A DNA stretch of 52,868 bases from Paenibacillus sp. VTT E-133291 (GCF_002264395.1 NZ_NFVA01000047.1:1-52868), one strand, 5' to 3'. Shown: positions 15,748 through 24,974, counted from the stretch's first letter. The notes: generated from the letters alone by a model not told the origin. Numbers and translations: made by a program.

Positions 15748-18039
15748 TTATTTACCAGCGGATTCAAGGGCTGATTTAATAGCTTCTACCACTTTTTCAG
15801 ATACTTCTTTCTCAGCATCATTATTTCCGAAGGCTGCTGCGCGATATCCATACTTGTGTAAGCTATAACCTGTGGAAGTCGACTCAATCTCGCTCTTCAC
15901 AGCCAGCTCAGCGTCAGTCAACTGGTTAACCGGTCTTGTATTTCCGTTTTTATCTAAATAGTAAACGAGCATTTTAACAGGAACGCCATGTTCTACATAT
16001 GTCATAACATTCACAAGCTTATCAGCACTTACACCAATGAAGATTCCATCAAAGTAAGCCGCTTTATTAGCTTCTACAATTTCAGCTTTCCCGTATGCTC
16101 TATCCACCGCAGTCTTGAGAGCTACACTACTACTAGTTGCACCGGAAACAGCGTCTACAGCTTGCACAGCTTCTCTAGTACCTGCTGCAAGGAAGCTAGA
16201 AGTCAATTGTGGAATTGCTTTTACCACCTCTGGGTAAGCAGCTTTGCCTCTATCCACAAGATTCATTCCTACACGATACAAAGCAACATTTACGATCTTA
16301 CCGTTACGTAGTGTAACGTCTGCTCTATTTGTTCCTTTATCATAAGCATCACCAAATGCAGTAAACGTTCCGTCTTTATAGGTCCCTTGAACTTTGGATG
16401 CGTTAGTCAAAGCATCCGTCAGTGCAGCTTTGGCAGCTGCGGATAGCTCCTCTTGACCTGTGATATCGGACATTTGCACACCTTTTTCAAGTAATCCTGA
16501 AGTAAGTGTACCCACCAGTGATTTTTGTTCTGCACTTAGCTTGTCATCAGCGATCAGCTTGCCGTCAGCACTGAACAAGCTTACTTTAATGTTTGTAACT
16601 GCATCTGAAGCCATATCAACAAGCAGTAATACTTTAGATCGGTTATCTACACCTGCGAATTTTCCGTCAAAATATCTAACTTCACCAGGAACCTTTAGTG
16701 CTTTTTCAAAAGCTCTTTCTACGGCTTGGTTCCAACCGTGACTGCTTTCTGTAGCGCCAGAAATTCCATCAACCTTCTCATCATAGTTAGTGAAGTAAGA
16801 TCCATTAGCAAGCAACTTAGCTGTCATCGGAGCATTAGCTTTTACAACTTCCGCATAAGCTGTTGCACCTCTGTCAATTAGGTTGTTCCCAAGTCTGAAC
16901 AGCTTCACATCCACTAGCTTACCGTTGCGGATCACGATGTCAGCTCTTTCAACACCCACACTTCTTGCAGTTCCATAAGAGGAATAGAATCCGTCTACAT
17001 AAGCAGAAGCATTGTCAATCTTTGCATTCTGCTCAGCATCCCAGAAGGCATTAATCGCAGCCTTAAAGTCGGCTTCGAGTCCTGCAACAGGCTCTGCAGC
17101 TGTTCCTTTAGCCAGCAATGCTGGTGTTATAGCTGCAACTGCTGCGGATTGCTCAGCTGTGTAGGCCTTCTCATCCACGAAATCACCGGCACTGTTCAGC
17201 GGGTACACCTTAACAGCTGTGAGCTTATTGGATTCGTAGGTTGCAAATACTGCATATTTACCTGAAGGATCTATGCCCATATGAACACCATCAAAGTAAA
17301 TTGCATCTGTATCTTTCACTGTTAGAGCTCTTTCAAACGCTCTGTCTACAGACAATTTCCATCCATTACTAGAGCGTGTTGCTCCCGAAACAGCGTCTAC
17401 TGCAGCTGCTCCATCTCTTGTCTTGCCAATCAATTTATTCTCCATCAATCCATAAGCTTGCCATAAAGCGCTATAATTGTTACGAGCATCTCTGTCGATC
17501 AGCTTAGGGCTGGTTCTCAGGAGATCGATGCTAGTAATTTTTCCATCTTTAATTTCGATCTTAGCGCCTTCGGTACCTTTGGAGTAAGCATCGCCATACG
17601 CTACGTAAACTCCATCTTGATATACATTTTCCTTAACTGTAACCGGAATTGCTGTAGGCACAGGCTTAACAGTCGCTGCTGGAACTACTGTAGCCGCTGG
17701 AGCAGCGGTTGCTTTTGGCGTTGTAGCTGGTTTTGTCGTTGCTGCTGGTGCCGCTGTTGCCTTTGGGGTTGCTACTGGTTTTACCGTTGCTTTCGGTGTT
17801 TCTACTGGTTTTGCTGTTGGCTTTGGTGTTGCTACTGGTTTTGCTGTTGCTTTTGGTGTTGCTACTGGCTTTGCTGTTGCTGCTGGTTTTGCTGTTGGTT
17901 TGACTGCTGGTGCATCCGCTTCTTCAGAAGCTGCGGATACTGCATCCACCTTCAAGTTCAAAGCAGGCACATTAAGTGTGTAAGCAAATGGCGCTAACAA
18001 TATTGCCGCGCTAACCGTTAAAGAAATTAGTTTTTTCAA
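15748..18039 (-). CDS. Secreted protein with three FMN_bind (flavinylation) domains
   Basis: A 763-residue exported protein. A signal peptide (1-37, cleavage near VSAASEE) is followed by an Ala/Pro/Thr/Lys-rich linker (about 47-133) with TPKATAKPVA-type repeats. Three repeats of roughly 200 residues follow. Each has an FMN_bind domain ending in DAVSGAT or DGISGAT, with predicted flavin-accepting Thr at 221, 430 and 635, then a related segment starting YFDG that lacks the SGAT motif. ApbE-type transferases attach FMN to this Thr through a phosphoester. No lipobox, haem motif or membrane helix is seen, and no ApbE gene is in the window. A role in extracellular electron transfer, as for Listeria PplA, is inference. 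Confidence 0.85.
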   Translation of the reverse strand: MKKLISLTVSAAILLAPFAYTLNVPALNLKVDAVSAASEEADAPAVKPTAKPAATAKPVATPKATAKPVATPKPTAKPVETPKATVKPVATPKATAAPAATTKPATTPKATAAPAATVVPAATVKPVPTAIPVTVKENVYQDGVYVAYGDAYSKGTEGAKIEIKDGKITSIDLLRTSPKLIDRDARNNYSALWQAYGLMENKLIGKTRDGAAAVDAVSGATRSSNGWKLSVDRAFERALTVKDTDAIYFDGVHMGIDPSGKYAVFATYESNKLTAVKVYPLNSAGDFVDEKAYTAEQSAAVAAITPALLAKGTAAEPVAGLEADFKAAINAFWDAEQNAKIDNASAYVDGFYSSYGTARSVGVERADIVIRNGKLVDVKLFRLGNNLIDRGATAYAEVVKANAPMTAKLLANGSYFTNYDEKVDGISGATESSHGWNQAVERAFEKALKVPGEVRYFDGKFAGVDNRSKVLLLVDMASDAVTNIKVSLFSADGKLIADDKLSAEQKSLVGTLTSGLLEKGVQMSDITGQEELSAAAKAALTDALTNASKVQGTYKDGTFTAFGDAYDKGTNRADVTLRNGKIVNVALYRVGMNLVDRGKAAYPEVVKAIPQLTSSFLAAGTREAVQAVDAVSGATSSSVALKTAVDRAYGKAEIVEANKAAYFDGIFIGVSADKLVNVMTYVEHGVPVKMLVYYLDKNGNTRPVNQLTDAELAVKSEIESTSTGYSLHKYGYRAAAFGNNDAEKEVSEKVVEAIKSALESAGK
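17641..17901 (-). repeat. Low-complexity repeat encoding the Thr/Pro/Lys/Ala linker
   Basis: Degenerate tandem repeats of about 30 bases encode TPKATAKPVA-like decapeptides, at least five near-regular copies between residues 50 and 100 and less regular ones after. Such tracts usually span the cell wall and change length between strains. Confidence 0.75.
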
Positions 18040-18532
18040 TAAAATTCTCCTTTACCAAATCCCCAGTGATATATAGCTTTTCTTAACCAAACTTACCTTT
18101 CACAGTGCCCCTTCTCTTCTTATGAAGCGTGACTTCTCTCTTCATAAGAACCCATCCCCCCTCTCATGCCAATGCGCGACCCATCACTTTCCAAAAAAGA
18201 ATGCCTTAAATCTATTCATTCCTTCCTTTTAACAATAAACCGCATAAAAGGTGAAATAATTCACATAAGATGATAGAAAAAGAATGAATGCGTTTTTTCA
18301 TCAATTTCTGGTTTGATACTACCAAAGTTTTCCGCCATTCCTCTGTATCTAAAATCACACACCCTATAAGAAATATCACTATTTGCTCAAGATTGTGATT
18401 TTTAATAATCTTTTCCAGAAAATATCCCCTCTTCCTCTTCCTTATGTAAATAACGTGATCTCGATTATTGTGTTTTCAAGAATAGATATGCTATTTTAAA
18501 ACGATCTCTAACATGGGAAGGAGTCAAATCCA
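18040..18532. other. Divergent intergenic region between the FMN-binding gene and hemH
   Basis: About 490 bases holding both promoters. It contains the 11-bp inverted repeat listed separately and a second one, AAAATCACA/TGTGATTTT (18351-18359 and 18394-18402), nearer hemH. I found no riboswitch consensus, including no FMN element. Confidence 0.4.
18117..18150 (-). repeat. 11-bp perfect inverted repeat upstream of the FMN-binding gene
   Basis: TTCTTATGAAG (18117-18127) and CTTCATAAGAA (18140-18150), 12-base spacer. It lies 78-111 bases upstream of the start codon with no T-run after it, so an operator or a leader hairpin is more likely than a terminator. Confidence 0.6.
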
Positions 18533-19546
18533 TTGCACAAACAGCCACCTATTGGAGTTATTCTCGCCCAAATTGGCACACCTACTGCACCTACTGCAAA
18601 GGCGGTACGTCCTTATCTGAAACGTTTTTTATCCGACCGCCGAATTATAGATTATTCACCACTGCTCTGGCAGCCTTTGCTGCGAGGCGTTATTCTGCGC
18701 TTTCGTCCACGCCGCTCGGCTGAGCTGTACAGACAAATCTGGACAACAGAAGGATCACCTTTACTCTCCCATTCATTAACTCAGCAGTCTGGTTTGCAAG
18801 CATTTCTAGGTCCGCATTATCAAGTAGAGCTGGGCTTAGCGTATAGCGAACCCAGTATGGAGCAAGCAATGAACAAATTGGAAGCTGCCGGAGTCACACG
18901 AATCATCATTGTGCCGCTATTCCCGCAATACTCGTCCACTACGACGGCATCTGTCTTCGATCAAGCAAGTTTTGCTGCATTAGGACGCCAAAGCTCCACT
19001 GGACCGGTTACGAAGCGACTGATTCCAGCGCTCAGATTTATAGATGCTTATTACAATGAACCCGGTTATATTTTAGCTATGAAGTCGCATTTACTTCAGC
19101 AAATGAAACTTCTGAACTCTGATCCTGATTATTTCGTACTAACCTTCCACGGCATCCCCAAGCGTTATGCAGATACAGGCGATCCCTATCCAGAGCAATG
19201 TATGGAAACCGCGCGTCTTCTCGCTTCAGCTATGAATTGGGAGCCCGAACGCTGGCAGCTTACTTTTCAATCACGCTTCGGACGCGAAGAATGGGTAGGT
19301 CCCTCTACAGCTGATGTTTTGGGAAAGCTAGCGGAACGCGGAATTCATAAACCTTTGATATTCTCACCGGGACTTGTAACGGATTGTCTGGAAACGCTGC
19401 ACGAGCTAGCAATAGAAGGGCGCGAACAATTCGAGGCTGGAGGAGGACATGCTGAAGACTTCACAGCGATCCCCTGCTTGAATAATCATGAGGACTGGCT
19501 TCAATTTCTGGCTCAGCATGTTGCACAAAACGCCATAGGCTGGTAA
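18533..19546 (+). CDS. hemH: Ferrochelatase
   Basis: Inserts ferrous iron into a porphyrin in haem synthesis. It has 337 residues, beginning IGVILAQIGTPTAPTAKAV and including AELYRQIWTTEGSPLL. The catalytic His is in LTFHGIPKRY, and the Glu-rich CLETLHELAIEG motif is present. These N-terminal motifs are those of the longer protoporphyrin-type ferrochelatases of Gram-negatives rather than the roughly 310-residue coproporphyrin ferrochelatase of Bacillus. The start is TTG at 18533, with GGAAGGAG 9 bases upstream. It has no other haem genes beside it and ends at a terminator. The subtype is inference from motif style. Confidence 0.88.
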   Translation: MHKQPPIGVILAQIGTPTAPTAKAVRPYLKRFLSDRRIIDYSPLLWQPLLRGVILRFRPRRSAELYRQIWTTEGSPLLSHSLTQQSGLQAFLGPHYQVELGLAYSEPSMEQAMNKLEAAGVTRIIIVPLFPQYSSTTTASVFDQASFAALGRQSSTGPVTKRLIPALRFIDAYYNEPGYILAMKSHLLQQMKLLNSDPDYFVLTFHGIPKRYADTGDPYPEQCMETARLLASAMNWEPERWQLTFQSRFGREEWVGPSTADVLGKLAERGIHKPLIFSPGLVTDCLETLHELAIEGREQFEAGGGHAEDFTAIPCLNNHEDWLQFLAQHVAQNAIGW

Positions 19547-19549
19547 CAT

Positions 19550-19598
19550 AAAAAACCGTCTTGTCCGCAAATATTCTTTGCTGCAGACAAAACGGTTT
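19550..19598 (-). terminator. Convergent terminator between hemH and the IDEAL-domain gene
   Basis: AAACCGTcTTGTC pairs with GACAAaACGGTTT, with an inner GCAAA/TTTGC stem. On the minus strand it ends GGTTTTTTATG, a good T-run. On the plus strand the run is short, so it mainly serves the minus-strand gene. Confidence 0.8.
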
Positions 19599-19637
19599 GC
19601 TATGCCAGTTCATAAGATCTAAGAATTAAAAAGATCC

Positions 19638-20090
19638 TTAAGCTGTAAGCTGCTTATATTTAGTAGTCAGTTCATGGAACCATTGCTTATCCTGTAAGGT
19701 CAATGCAAAGTCGATCAGCTCGGCGATCTCACTCGGCTCTAAATCAGCAGAGTCATTAAACGAGACTTCAGCCATTGCCGTAGCTTCTCCGTTCCCATCC
19801 TCTGCATAATTATAAGAGAAGCAAATCTTAATATCACTTTCCAGAAATTCATTACGCAGGAAATATAACACCTCACACATTAACACAGGTCTAACATGAT
19901 CCTCAAAGACACATTCCATAACCTTTGCCCAATACTGCTGGTTGCTGAGGTGTAGCTTATCATTGGTTAAGAGATATTTCTCACCCTGAAAATCGGTGAC
20001 AAATCTCAGCTCAAGCGGCTTCATTTTAAAAATACTAGCCATTTGCTTCATGCTAATATTTAGAATGTCTTGCGTTTCTAGTCTGATCAT
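19638..20090 (-). CDS. IDEAL-domain-like protein, function unknown
   Basis: A 150-residue soluble protein. The C-terminal EIAELIDFALTLQDKQWFHELT has the layout of the IDEAL domain (I-D-x-A-L...D..F..L), a short motif seen in several Bacillales regulators. The N-terminal 110 residues are not recognised. The start at 20090 is chosen because CGAGGTG precedes it; an upstream TTG at 20162 has no ribosome binding site. It is monocistronic, with no functional context. Confidence 0.65.
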   Translation of the reverse strand: MIRLETQDILNISMKQMASIFKMKPLELRFVTDFQGEKYLLTNDKLHLSNQQYWAKVMECVFEDHVRPVLMCEVLYFLRNEFLESDIKICFSYNYAEDGNGEATAMAEVSFNDSADLEPSEIAELIDFALTLQDKQWFHELTTKYKQLTA

Positions 20091-20340
20091 CTCTATGCAC
20101 CTCGTCCCTCTTAGTTGGGCTATCTGAAATCTAATGATATCTTTAATTTCGTTATATGCCAATCATGTAAAATTAACTCTATCCATTCACTTTAATTTTT
20201 ATCTAATTTAACATTATTATCGTCAACTGACTACGCTTTGTTAATATTTTTTCATTAATTCCACAAAAAAAATGTTTCAATCTTTGTCCATCTGTTTAAT
20301 ATGTATACTTAAAAAACTTAAATCTCATTATTTTCATAAC
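20091..20340. other. AT-rich intergenic region, nothing recognised
   Basis: Separates the IDEAL-domain gene from the adenine deaminase terminator. It should hold the promoter of the former. No repeat, RNA element or small gene was seen. Confidence 0.4.
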
Positions 20341-20382
20341 AAAAAAACTGTTCAGATTGGTCATAAACGACCTCTAAACAGT
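20341..20382 (-). terminator. Terminator of the adenine deaminase gene
   Basis: Minus-strand hairpin: ACTGTT(T/C)AG arms with an inner GGTC/GACC stem, followed by seven T (20347-20341). Strong intrinsic terminator closing the purine-catabolism block. Confidence 0.9.
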
Positions 20383-20403
20383 CTTTTGCCTACTTGTTAT
20401 TTC

Positions 20404-22218
20404 TTAAACAAACAGCGGCACTAGCTGTATTCCGTCTTCCGGTGAAATCCGAACCAGTCCTTTATCTGTAATTCGCAATGTCGGGATAACTGCCAAAGCA
20501 AGCAGCGATAAGGTCATAAACGCGTAGTTCAAAGTACAGCCAGCATCATATAGCGCTTTGCTGATCGCAGCTGATTTTGCAGCAGCAATTTCGAAGGGTT
20601 CCGTGGACATTAGGCCTGCAATAGCCAGCGGGAATAACGTCTCTCCACTGGACGTGATCATGCAAACACCACCCTGGGCATCCGCCACCGCATTTGCAGC
20701 TTTAGCCATTAACTCATCATCATTGCCGATGACGAGTACATTATGACTATCATGAGCAACCGTCATTGCAATGGCAGCCGGCTCTTTAAATCCAATACCT
20801 TCGACAACGGCCACTGATTTATTGCCTGTACCTTTATGTCTTTCGAGCACGGCGATTTTGCACAAACCTTCTATAGCATTTACATCCAGTTGCCCCTCGA
20901 CTACTGGTATCGAAACCATACGCTCAATAGTCTCCACATGATTTTCTCTTACTTTAATAACTCTTGTAGTAAGTTCACCGGTTTGAATTGGAGCAGCAAT
21001 GATGAAATCTTCTGAAGTAGGACGCTGTGGCAAATGAACCGAAGCCAACACTTCCTCCGGATAGGTGAATTCAGCAAGCTCTGCCGTCATTACTCCGTTC
21101 TCAGCAACAACTGCACCTGCGGCAATCGTCAGCACTACATTAATATCTGCCAAATTCCCGTCCAGAAGGATGATATCTGCAAAAGAACCCGGAGTAATAG
21201 AACCGATATCCCGCGCTAAACCAAAGCGTTCAGCAGTATTAATGGTAGCCATTTGGATAGCTGTTATGGGCTTAACACCTTGAGCAATAGCATCACGCAG
21301 AACGAAATTCATATGCCCCTCATCTCGTAAGGATTCCGAACTACGATCATCCGTTACCAGCATCATTCGGCGTGTATCAATGCCGTGTTCTGTATGGGCT
21401 GTAATTGTTTTAGCCACATCATGCCAAGCGGAGCCACGGCGCATTTTGGCATACATCCCCAGTCGAACGCGCTCAATCACATCGTCTGCCGTCACACACT
21501 CATGATCGCCAGTCACACCTGCCGCCGCATACACGGGCAGTCTCCAGTCGCTGGAAGGCCATGTGAAATGACCGTCTACAAATCTGCCTGCCCGCAGCGT
21601 AGCTTGAATTTCTCCAAGCATTTTCTCATCGCCATAAACAACGCCAGGAAAATTCATCACTTCACCCAGCGCAATCACGTCAGGTCCCCAAGTAAAGGCT
21701 TCTGCCACTTCTTCTGGTCCAATAGAAGCTCCCGTTGTCTCGAATTCCGCACCTGCCGCAGGCACACAAGAAGCTACCTGCATGTAAGCCGCTAACGGTG
21801 TTCCCCGCATCTCATCGAGCATTAATTGAATCCCTTTCAGCCCGAATACATTAGCAATCTCATGAGCATCAAAGAAACCGCCTGTTGTGCCCAGCGGCAG
21901 AACCGCGCGTGAGAATTCTGTAACGGTAAGCTGGGTGCTCTCAATATGACAATGGCCATCGAGTAGTCCCGGAGCTATATACTTACCGTTCGCCTCAATG
22001 ACCTGAGTCCCTTCACCAATCATATGTGTCACATCTTTACCAACATAAGCGATACGTCCACCTTGCACACCAACAGACATTCCTTCTAAAATTTCACCAG
22101 AGCATACATTGACCAGCTTCCCACCTGTAATTACTAGTGTTGCCGGTTTATCTCCTCTGGCCGTAGCCACAAGCTCAGGTACACAATCTGCTAAAGGCTT
22201 TCTTGTAAAATCTGTCAT
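20404..22218 (-). CDS. ade: Adenine deaminase
   Basis: Converts adenine to hypoxanthine and ammonia, feeding the xanthine dehydrogenase encoded upstream. The 604-residue amidohydrolase has the AdeC-type layout: LLDGHCHIESTQLT (metal-binding His pair), HEIANVFG, GDHECVT, and the C-terminal adenine deaminase domain with VAHDSHN. The start is ATG 22218 (MTDFTRKP), 8 bases after GGGGGAG. The frame stays open upstream, but those residues are not family-like and cross a terminator. The gene is separated from pucG by 237 bases and a terminator, so it is partly independent of the puc operon. Confidence 0.93.
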   Translation of the reverse strand: MTDFTRKPLADCVPELVATARGDKPATLVITGGKLVNVCSGEILEGMSVGVQGGRIAYVGKDVTHMIGEGTQVIEANGKYIAPGLLDGHCHIESTQLTVTEFSRAVLPLGTTGGFFDAHEIANVFGLKGIQLMLDEMRGTPLAAYMQVASCVPAAGAEFETTGASIGPEEVAEAFTWGPDVIALGEVMNFPGVVYGDEKMLGEIQATLRAGRFVDGHFTWPSSDWRLPVYAAAGVTGDHECVTADDVIERVRLGMYAKMRRGSAWHDVAKTITAHTEHGIDTRRMMLVTDDRSSESLRDEGHMNFVLRDAIAQGVKPITAIQMATINTAERFGLARDIGSITPGSFADIILLDGNLADINVVLTIAAGAVVAENGVMTAELAEFTYPEEVLASVHLPQRPTSEDFIIAAPIQTGELTTRVIKVRENHVETIERMVSIPVVEGQLDVNAIEGLCKIAVLERHKGTGNKSVAVVEGIGFKEPAAIAMTVAHDSHNVLVIGNDDELMAKAANAVADAQGGVCMITSSGETLFPLAIAGLMSTEPFEIAAAKSAAISKALYDAGCTLNYAFMTLSLLALAVIPTLRITDKGLVRISPEDGIQLVPLFV

Positions 22219-22341
22219 TTTCATCTCTCCCCCGTTAGTATCCATGTGCGTTCTTGATGTAGTGAATAGATTCATAATAATAGAGGATTGCTTAAGCATC
22301 GGCTGTGTTGTTATCATAGTTGGCAAATCTGATATTGTACG

Positions 22342-22382
22342 AAAAAACGGCTCCGTCATCCCTGTAGATGATAGCCGTTTTC
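22342..22382 (-). terminator. Terminator between pucG and ade (possible attenuator)
   Basis: AAACGGCT/AGCCGTTT stem with an inner CATC/GATG pairing, followed by six T on the minus strand. Just upstream lies a GATTGT/ACAATC hairpin (22393-22407). It may simply end the puc operon, or may be the expression platform of a leader regulating ade. I could not fit a known purine riboswitch to the 22383-22455 sequence. Confidence 0.75.
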
Positions 22383-22455
22383 TTAATCCAAAGATTGTCC
22401 AACAATCCGGACATGCCCCTGGTATGAACTCACCCGCCAGCATCTATTCCAACGA

Positions 22456-23688
22456 TTATCTTACGTTTTCCTCATATACGTCAAGTGCCGCCTGAACACC
22501 AAGACCGCAAGCCACTCCAAATCCATGTCGCAGCAACGCTGCTTCCAAAGCTCCCAGCAAACGCAGCACATTATTTGTACGGCAGCTAAAGCCCATCGTG
22601 CCAATGCGCCAGATTTTTCCTTTCAGAGGTCCAAAGGAGCTGGCAATTTCAATGCCGAACCGCTCCAGCAGCAGCGTGCGTACAGATTCCCCCTCTATGC
22701 CCTCAGGAATCAGCACACAGGTTACAACGGTAAGTTTGCAAGAAGGCTCCCCGTAAAGTTCAAGCCCTATCGCTGCTAAACCAGCTATAAGTGCTTTTTC
22801 ATGGAGCTGATGTCTGGCGAATCTGGCATCCAATCCTTCTTCTAGCGCAAGTCGCAAGCCTTCCCGTAGTGCATAGAGCATAGAGGTCATCTCTGTATGA
22901 TGATTAAGACGTTGCGGGCTCCAATAATCCTGAAGCATGCCTAGATCGAAATAGTTGCTGCGGACAAAAGACCGCTCACCAGCCTGGACATCACTGGTTC
23001 TAATCCCACGTTCTACTCGCTTCCGGGTGATGAGCTTAGCTTCAGCGCGGTCATTATACGTTATCGGTGCCATTCCAGAGGGGACGGACAGGCACTTCTG
23101 TGTGCCGCCCACGACCGCATCAAGCATCCAAGCATCCGTTTCAACAGGAATGCCCCCAAGAGTTGCAACTGCATCCACTATGAATAGAGCATCCATTCGG
23201 CGGCAGGCTCTGCCAATCTCCGCGAGTGGCTGCACCCGTCCTGTAGAGGTCTCACCATGCACCATCGCCACCACATTCGGCTTAAAGGTCTCCATAGCCG
23301 CTATCACTTCATCTGGTTCAAACACACTTCCCCATGGTTTTTCCAAAACGAATACCTCAGCTGCACAACGTTCAGCAATCTCATGCAACAAATGTCCAAA
23401 ACGTCCAAAGATCGGAATCAGCACACGTTCCCCCGGCAGAATCAAACTGACCATCACCGCTTCAATGCCAGCGCGAGAGGTCCCATCTATCGGGTAAGCC
23501 CATGTATTTCGGGTAGCGAACAGCTCCCGCAGCATCTCCATCGTTTCATTCATCATATGGGTGAACTCGGGATCAAACTGCCCCAGCACGGGAAAAGACA
23601 TCGCCCGCAGCACACGTGGATCCACCTCCACCGGACCCGGAGTCATAATGCAGCGCAGGGACGGCGACAAATCTTCGTAACGCTTCAT
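22456..23688 (-). CDS. pucG: (S)-ureidoglycine-glyoxylate aminotransferase
   Basis: A PLP enzyme transferring the amino group of ureidoglycine to glyoxylate, giving oxalurate and glycine. At 410 residues it is a class V aminotransferase of the AGXT family: CIMTPGPVEVDPRVL at the N-terminus, IVDAVATLGG and the PLP lysine in GGTQKCLSVPSG. The start is ATG 23688 after GGGAGAG. The position immediately after pucF, as in B. subtilis pucFG, supports the ureidoglycine role over alanine-glyoxylate transaminase. It is last in the long puc operon. Confidence 0.9.
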   Translation of the reverse strand: MKRYEDLSPSLRCIMTPGPVEVDPRVLRAMSFPVLGQFDPEFTHMMNETMEMLRELFATRNTWAYPIDGTSRAGIEAVMVSLILPGERVLIPIFGRFGHLLHEIAERCAAEVFVLEKPWGSVFEPDEVIAAMETFKPNVVAMVHGETSTGRVQPLAEIGRACRRMDALFIVDAVATLGGIPVETDAWMLDAVVGGTQKCLSVPSGMAPITYNDRAEAKLITRKRVERGIRTSDVQAGERSFVRSNYFDLGMLQDYWSPQRLNHHTEMTSMLYALREGLRLALEEGLDARFARHQLHEKALIAGLAAIGLELYGEPSCKLTVVTCVLIPEGIEGESVRTLLLERFGIEIASSFGPLKGKIWRIGTMGFSCRTNNVLRLLGALEAALLRHGFGVACGLGVQAALDVYEENVR

Positions 23689-23732
23689 GATGATCTCTCC
23701 CTTCAAGCATCAACGCCTTCGGCGAACTCTTT

Positions 23733-24974
23733 TTAATAAGCTAACTCGTATAACATGGCAGTCAGCACCTCAAGCCCAGCAGCGAGCTGTTCAGGAGAGG
23801 TATACTCTTCCGGTGAATGGCTGATCCCAGCACGGCTTGGTACAAAAATCATCGCAGTGGGGCAACGCGGCGCAAAGAGCTGGGCATCATGTCCTGCTCC
23901 ACTGACCATCCTGCGGTAGGTTTTGCCCTGTTCCAGGCAGATATTCTCCAGCGCTGTAGAGAGCTTAGTATCCATAGGTGTAGGGAGTGTATGAAGCACA
24001 GGCGTAACCTCCAAGGTTACTCCACGTTTTGCGACGATTTCATGATATTGCGAAAAAAGCCACTCACAGAAACACTCTAGTTCATCCTCTTCACTGTGGC
24101 GGATATCTAAGTTAAAAAGAACCTCACCCGGAATCACATTTGGCGTATTCGGATACACCTCAAGCTTGCCTGAGGTTGCTACGAGCGGATCACCTGCCGC
24201 TATAGCAGCACCTTCTAGTACATACAGCATTTCTACCGCACTAGTCAGTGCATCGTGCCGCATCAACATCGGCGTTGTTCCCGCATGATTAGCCACACCA
24301 CTGACCTTGATCATATAGCGTCTCTGTCCAACAATCCCCTGAACTACCCCTATCTGCGTATCTGTTTTCTCCAGAATAATTCCCTGCTCAATGTGCAGCT
24401 CTACAAAAGCACCAATATCATTTCTGGCTCCAGTCTCATCTGTTACACCTTGCAAAAGGCTGGATTCCGCCATTGCTGCCTTTAACGTTACTCCATCTGC
24501 ATCCATACAGGTCTCTGCCTCACTTCCGTCATATCTTTCCGTGACATGACCTGATCCCCAATAAGCAAGGGGAAATCGGCTACCCTCTTCTTCACAAAAA
24601 GATATGACCTCAAGCGTACGCTTCGGCTGACCATAATTCATCTGCAAATCTTGAAGCGCAAGCATGGCTGCTGCGATCCCATAAGCTCCATCATATTTGC
24701 CGCCATTGACCACGGTATCGATATGTGATCCGGTTAATATGACCTTTTGCTCCGGACTGCGTCCACACAGGCGCCCATAAACATTGCCCACCTTATCGGT
24801 GGTAACCTTTAAACCAAACTCAGCCATTTTTTGCTGCAAAAAGATCTGCGCCCGCCCCCATTCCTCCGTGTATAGCAATCTAGTAACTCCCGGCCCAGGT
24901 GCGGTATATGCCGCCAGTTCCTCCAGGAGCTTGAGCAGCTTCTCGGGCGATGCTTGCACTCTGGAATCATTCAT
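23733..24974 (-). CDS. pucF: Allantoate amidohydrolase
   Basis: Hydrolyses allantoate to ureidoglycine, ammonia and CO2. A 413-residue M20 metallohydrolase of the AllC/hydantoinase-carbamoylase group. Metal ligands are visible in GSHIDTV, NGGKYDGAYG, CEEEGSRF, ELHIEQG and GISHSPEEYTS. Its start codon overlaps the pucH stop as ATGA, so the two are translationally coupled. N-carbamoyl amino acid hydrolase is the usual mis-annotation; context settles it. Confidence 0.93.
   Translation of the reverse strand: MNDSRVQASPEKLLKLLEELAAYTAPGPGVTRLLYTEEWGRAQIFLQQKMAEFGLKVTTDKVGNVYGRLCGRSPEQKVILTGSHIDTVVNGGKYDGAYGIAAAMLALQDLQMNYGQPKRTLEVISFCEEEGSRFPLAYWGSGHVTERYDGSEAETCMDADGVTLKAAMAESSLLQGVTDETGARNDIGAFVELHIEQGIILEKTDTQIGVVQGIVGQRRYMIKVSGVANHAGTTPMLMRHDALTSAVEMLYVLEGAAIAAGDPLVATSGKLEVYPNTPNVIPGEVLFNLDIRHSEEDELECFCEWLFSQYHEIVAKRGVTLEVTPVLHTLPTPMDTKLSTALENICLEQGKTYRRMVSGAGHDAQLFAPRCPTAMIFVPSRAGISHSPEEYTSPEQLAAGLEVLTAMLYELAY

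Noticed and set aside
22219..22443. In-frame N-terminal extension of adenine deaminase
   Set aside because: Crosses an intrinsic terminator, has no family resemblance, and a good ribosome binding site lies just before the internal ATG at 22218.
22383..22455. Purine riboswitch before ade
   Set aside because: The sequence GAGTTCATACC superficially recalls the GTTTCTACC junction, but the remaining core positions and paired helices do not fit.
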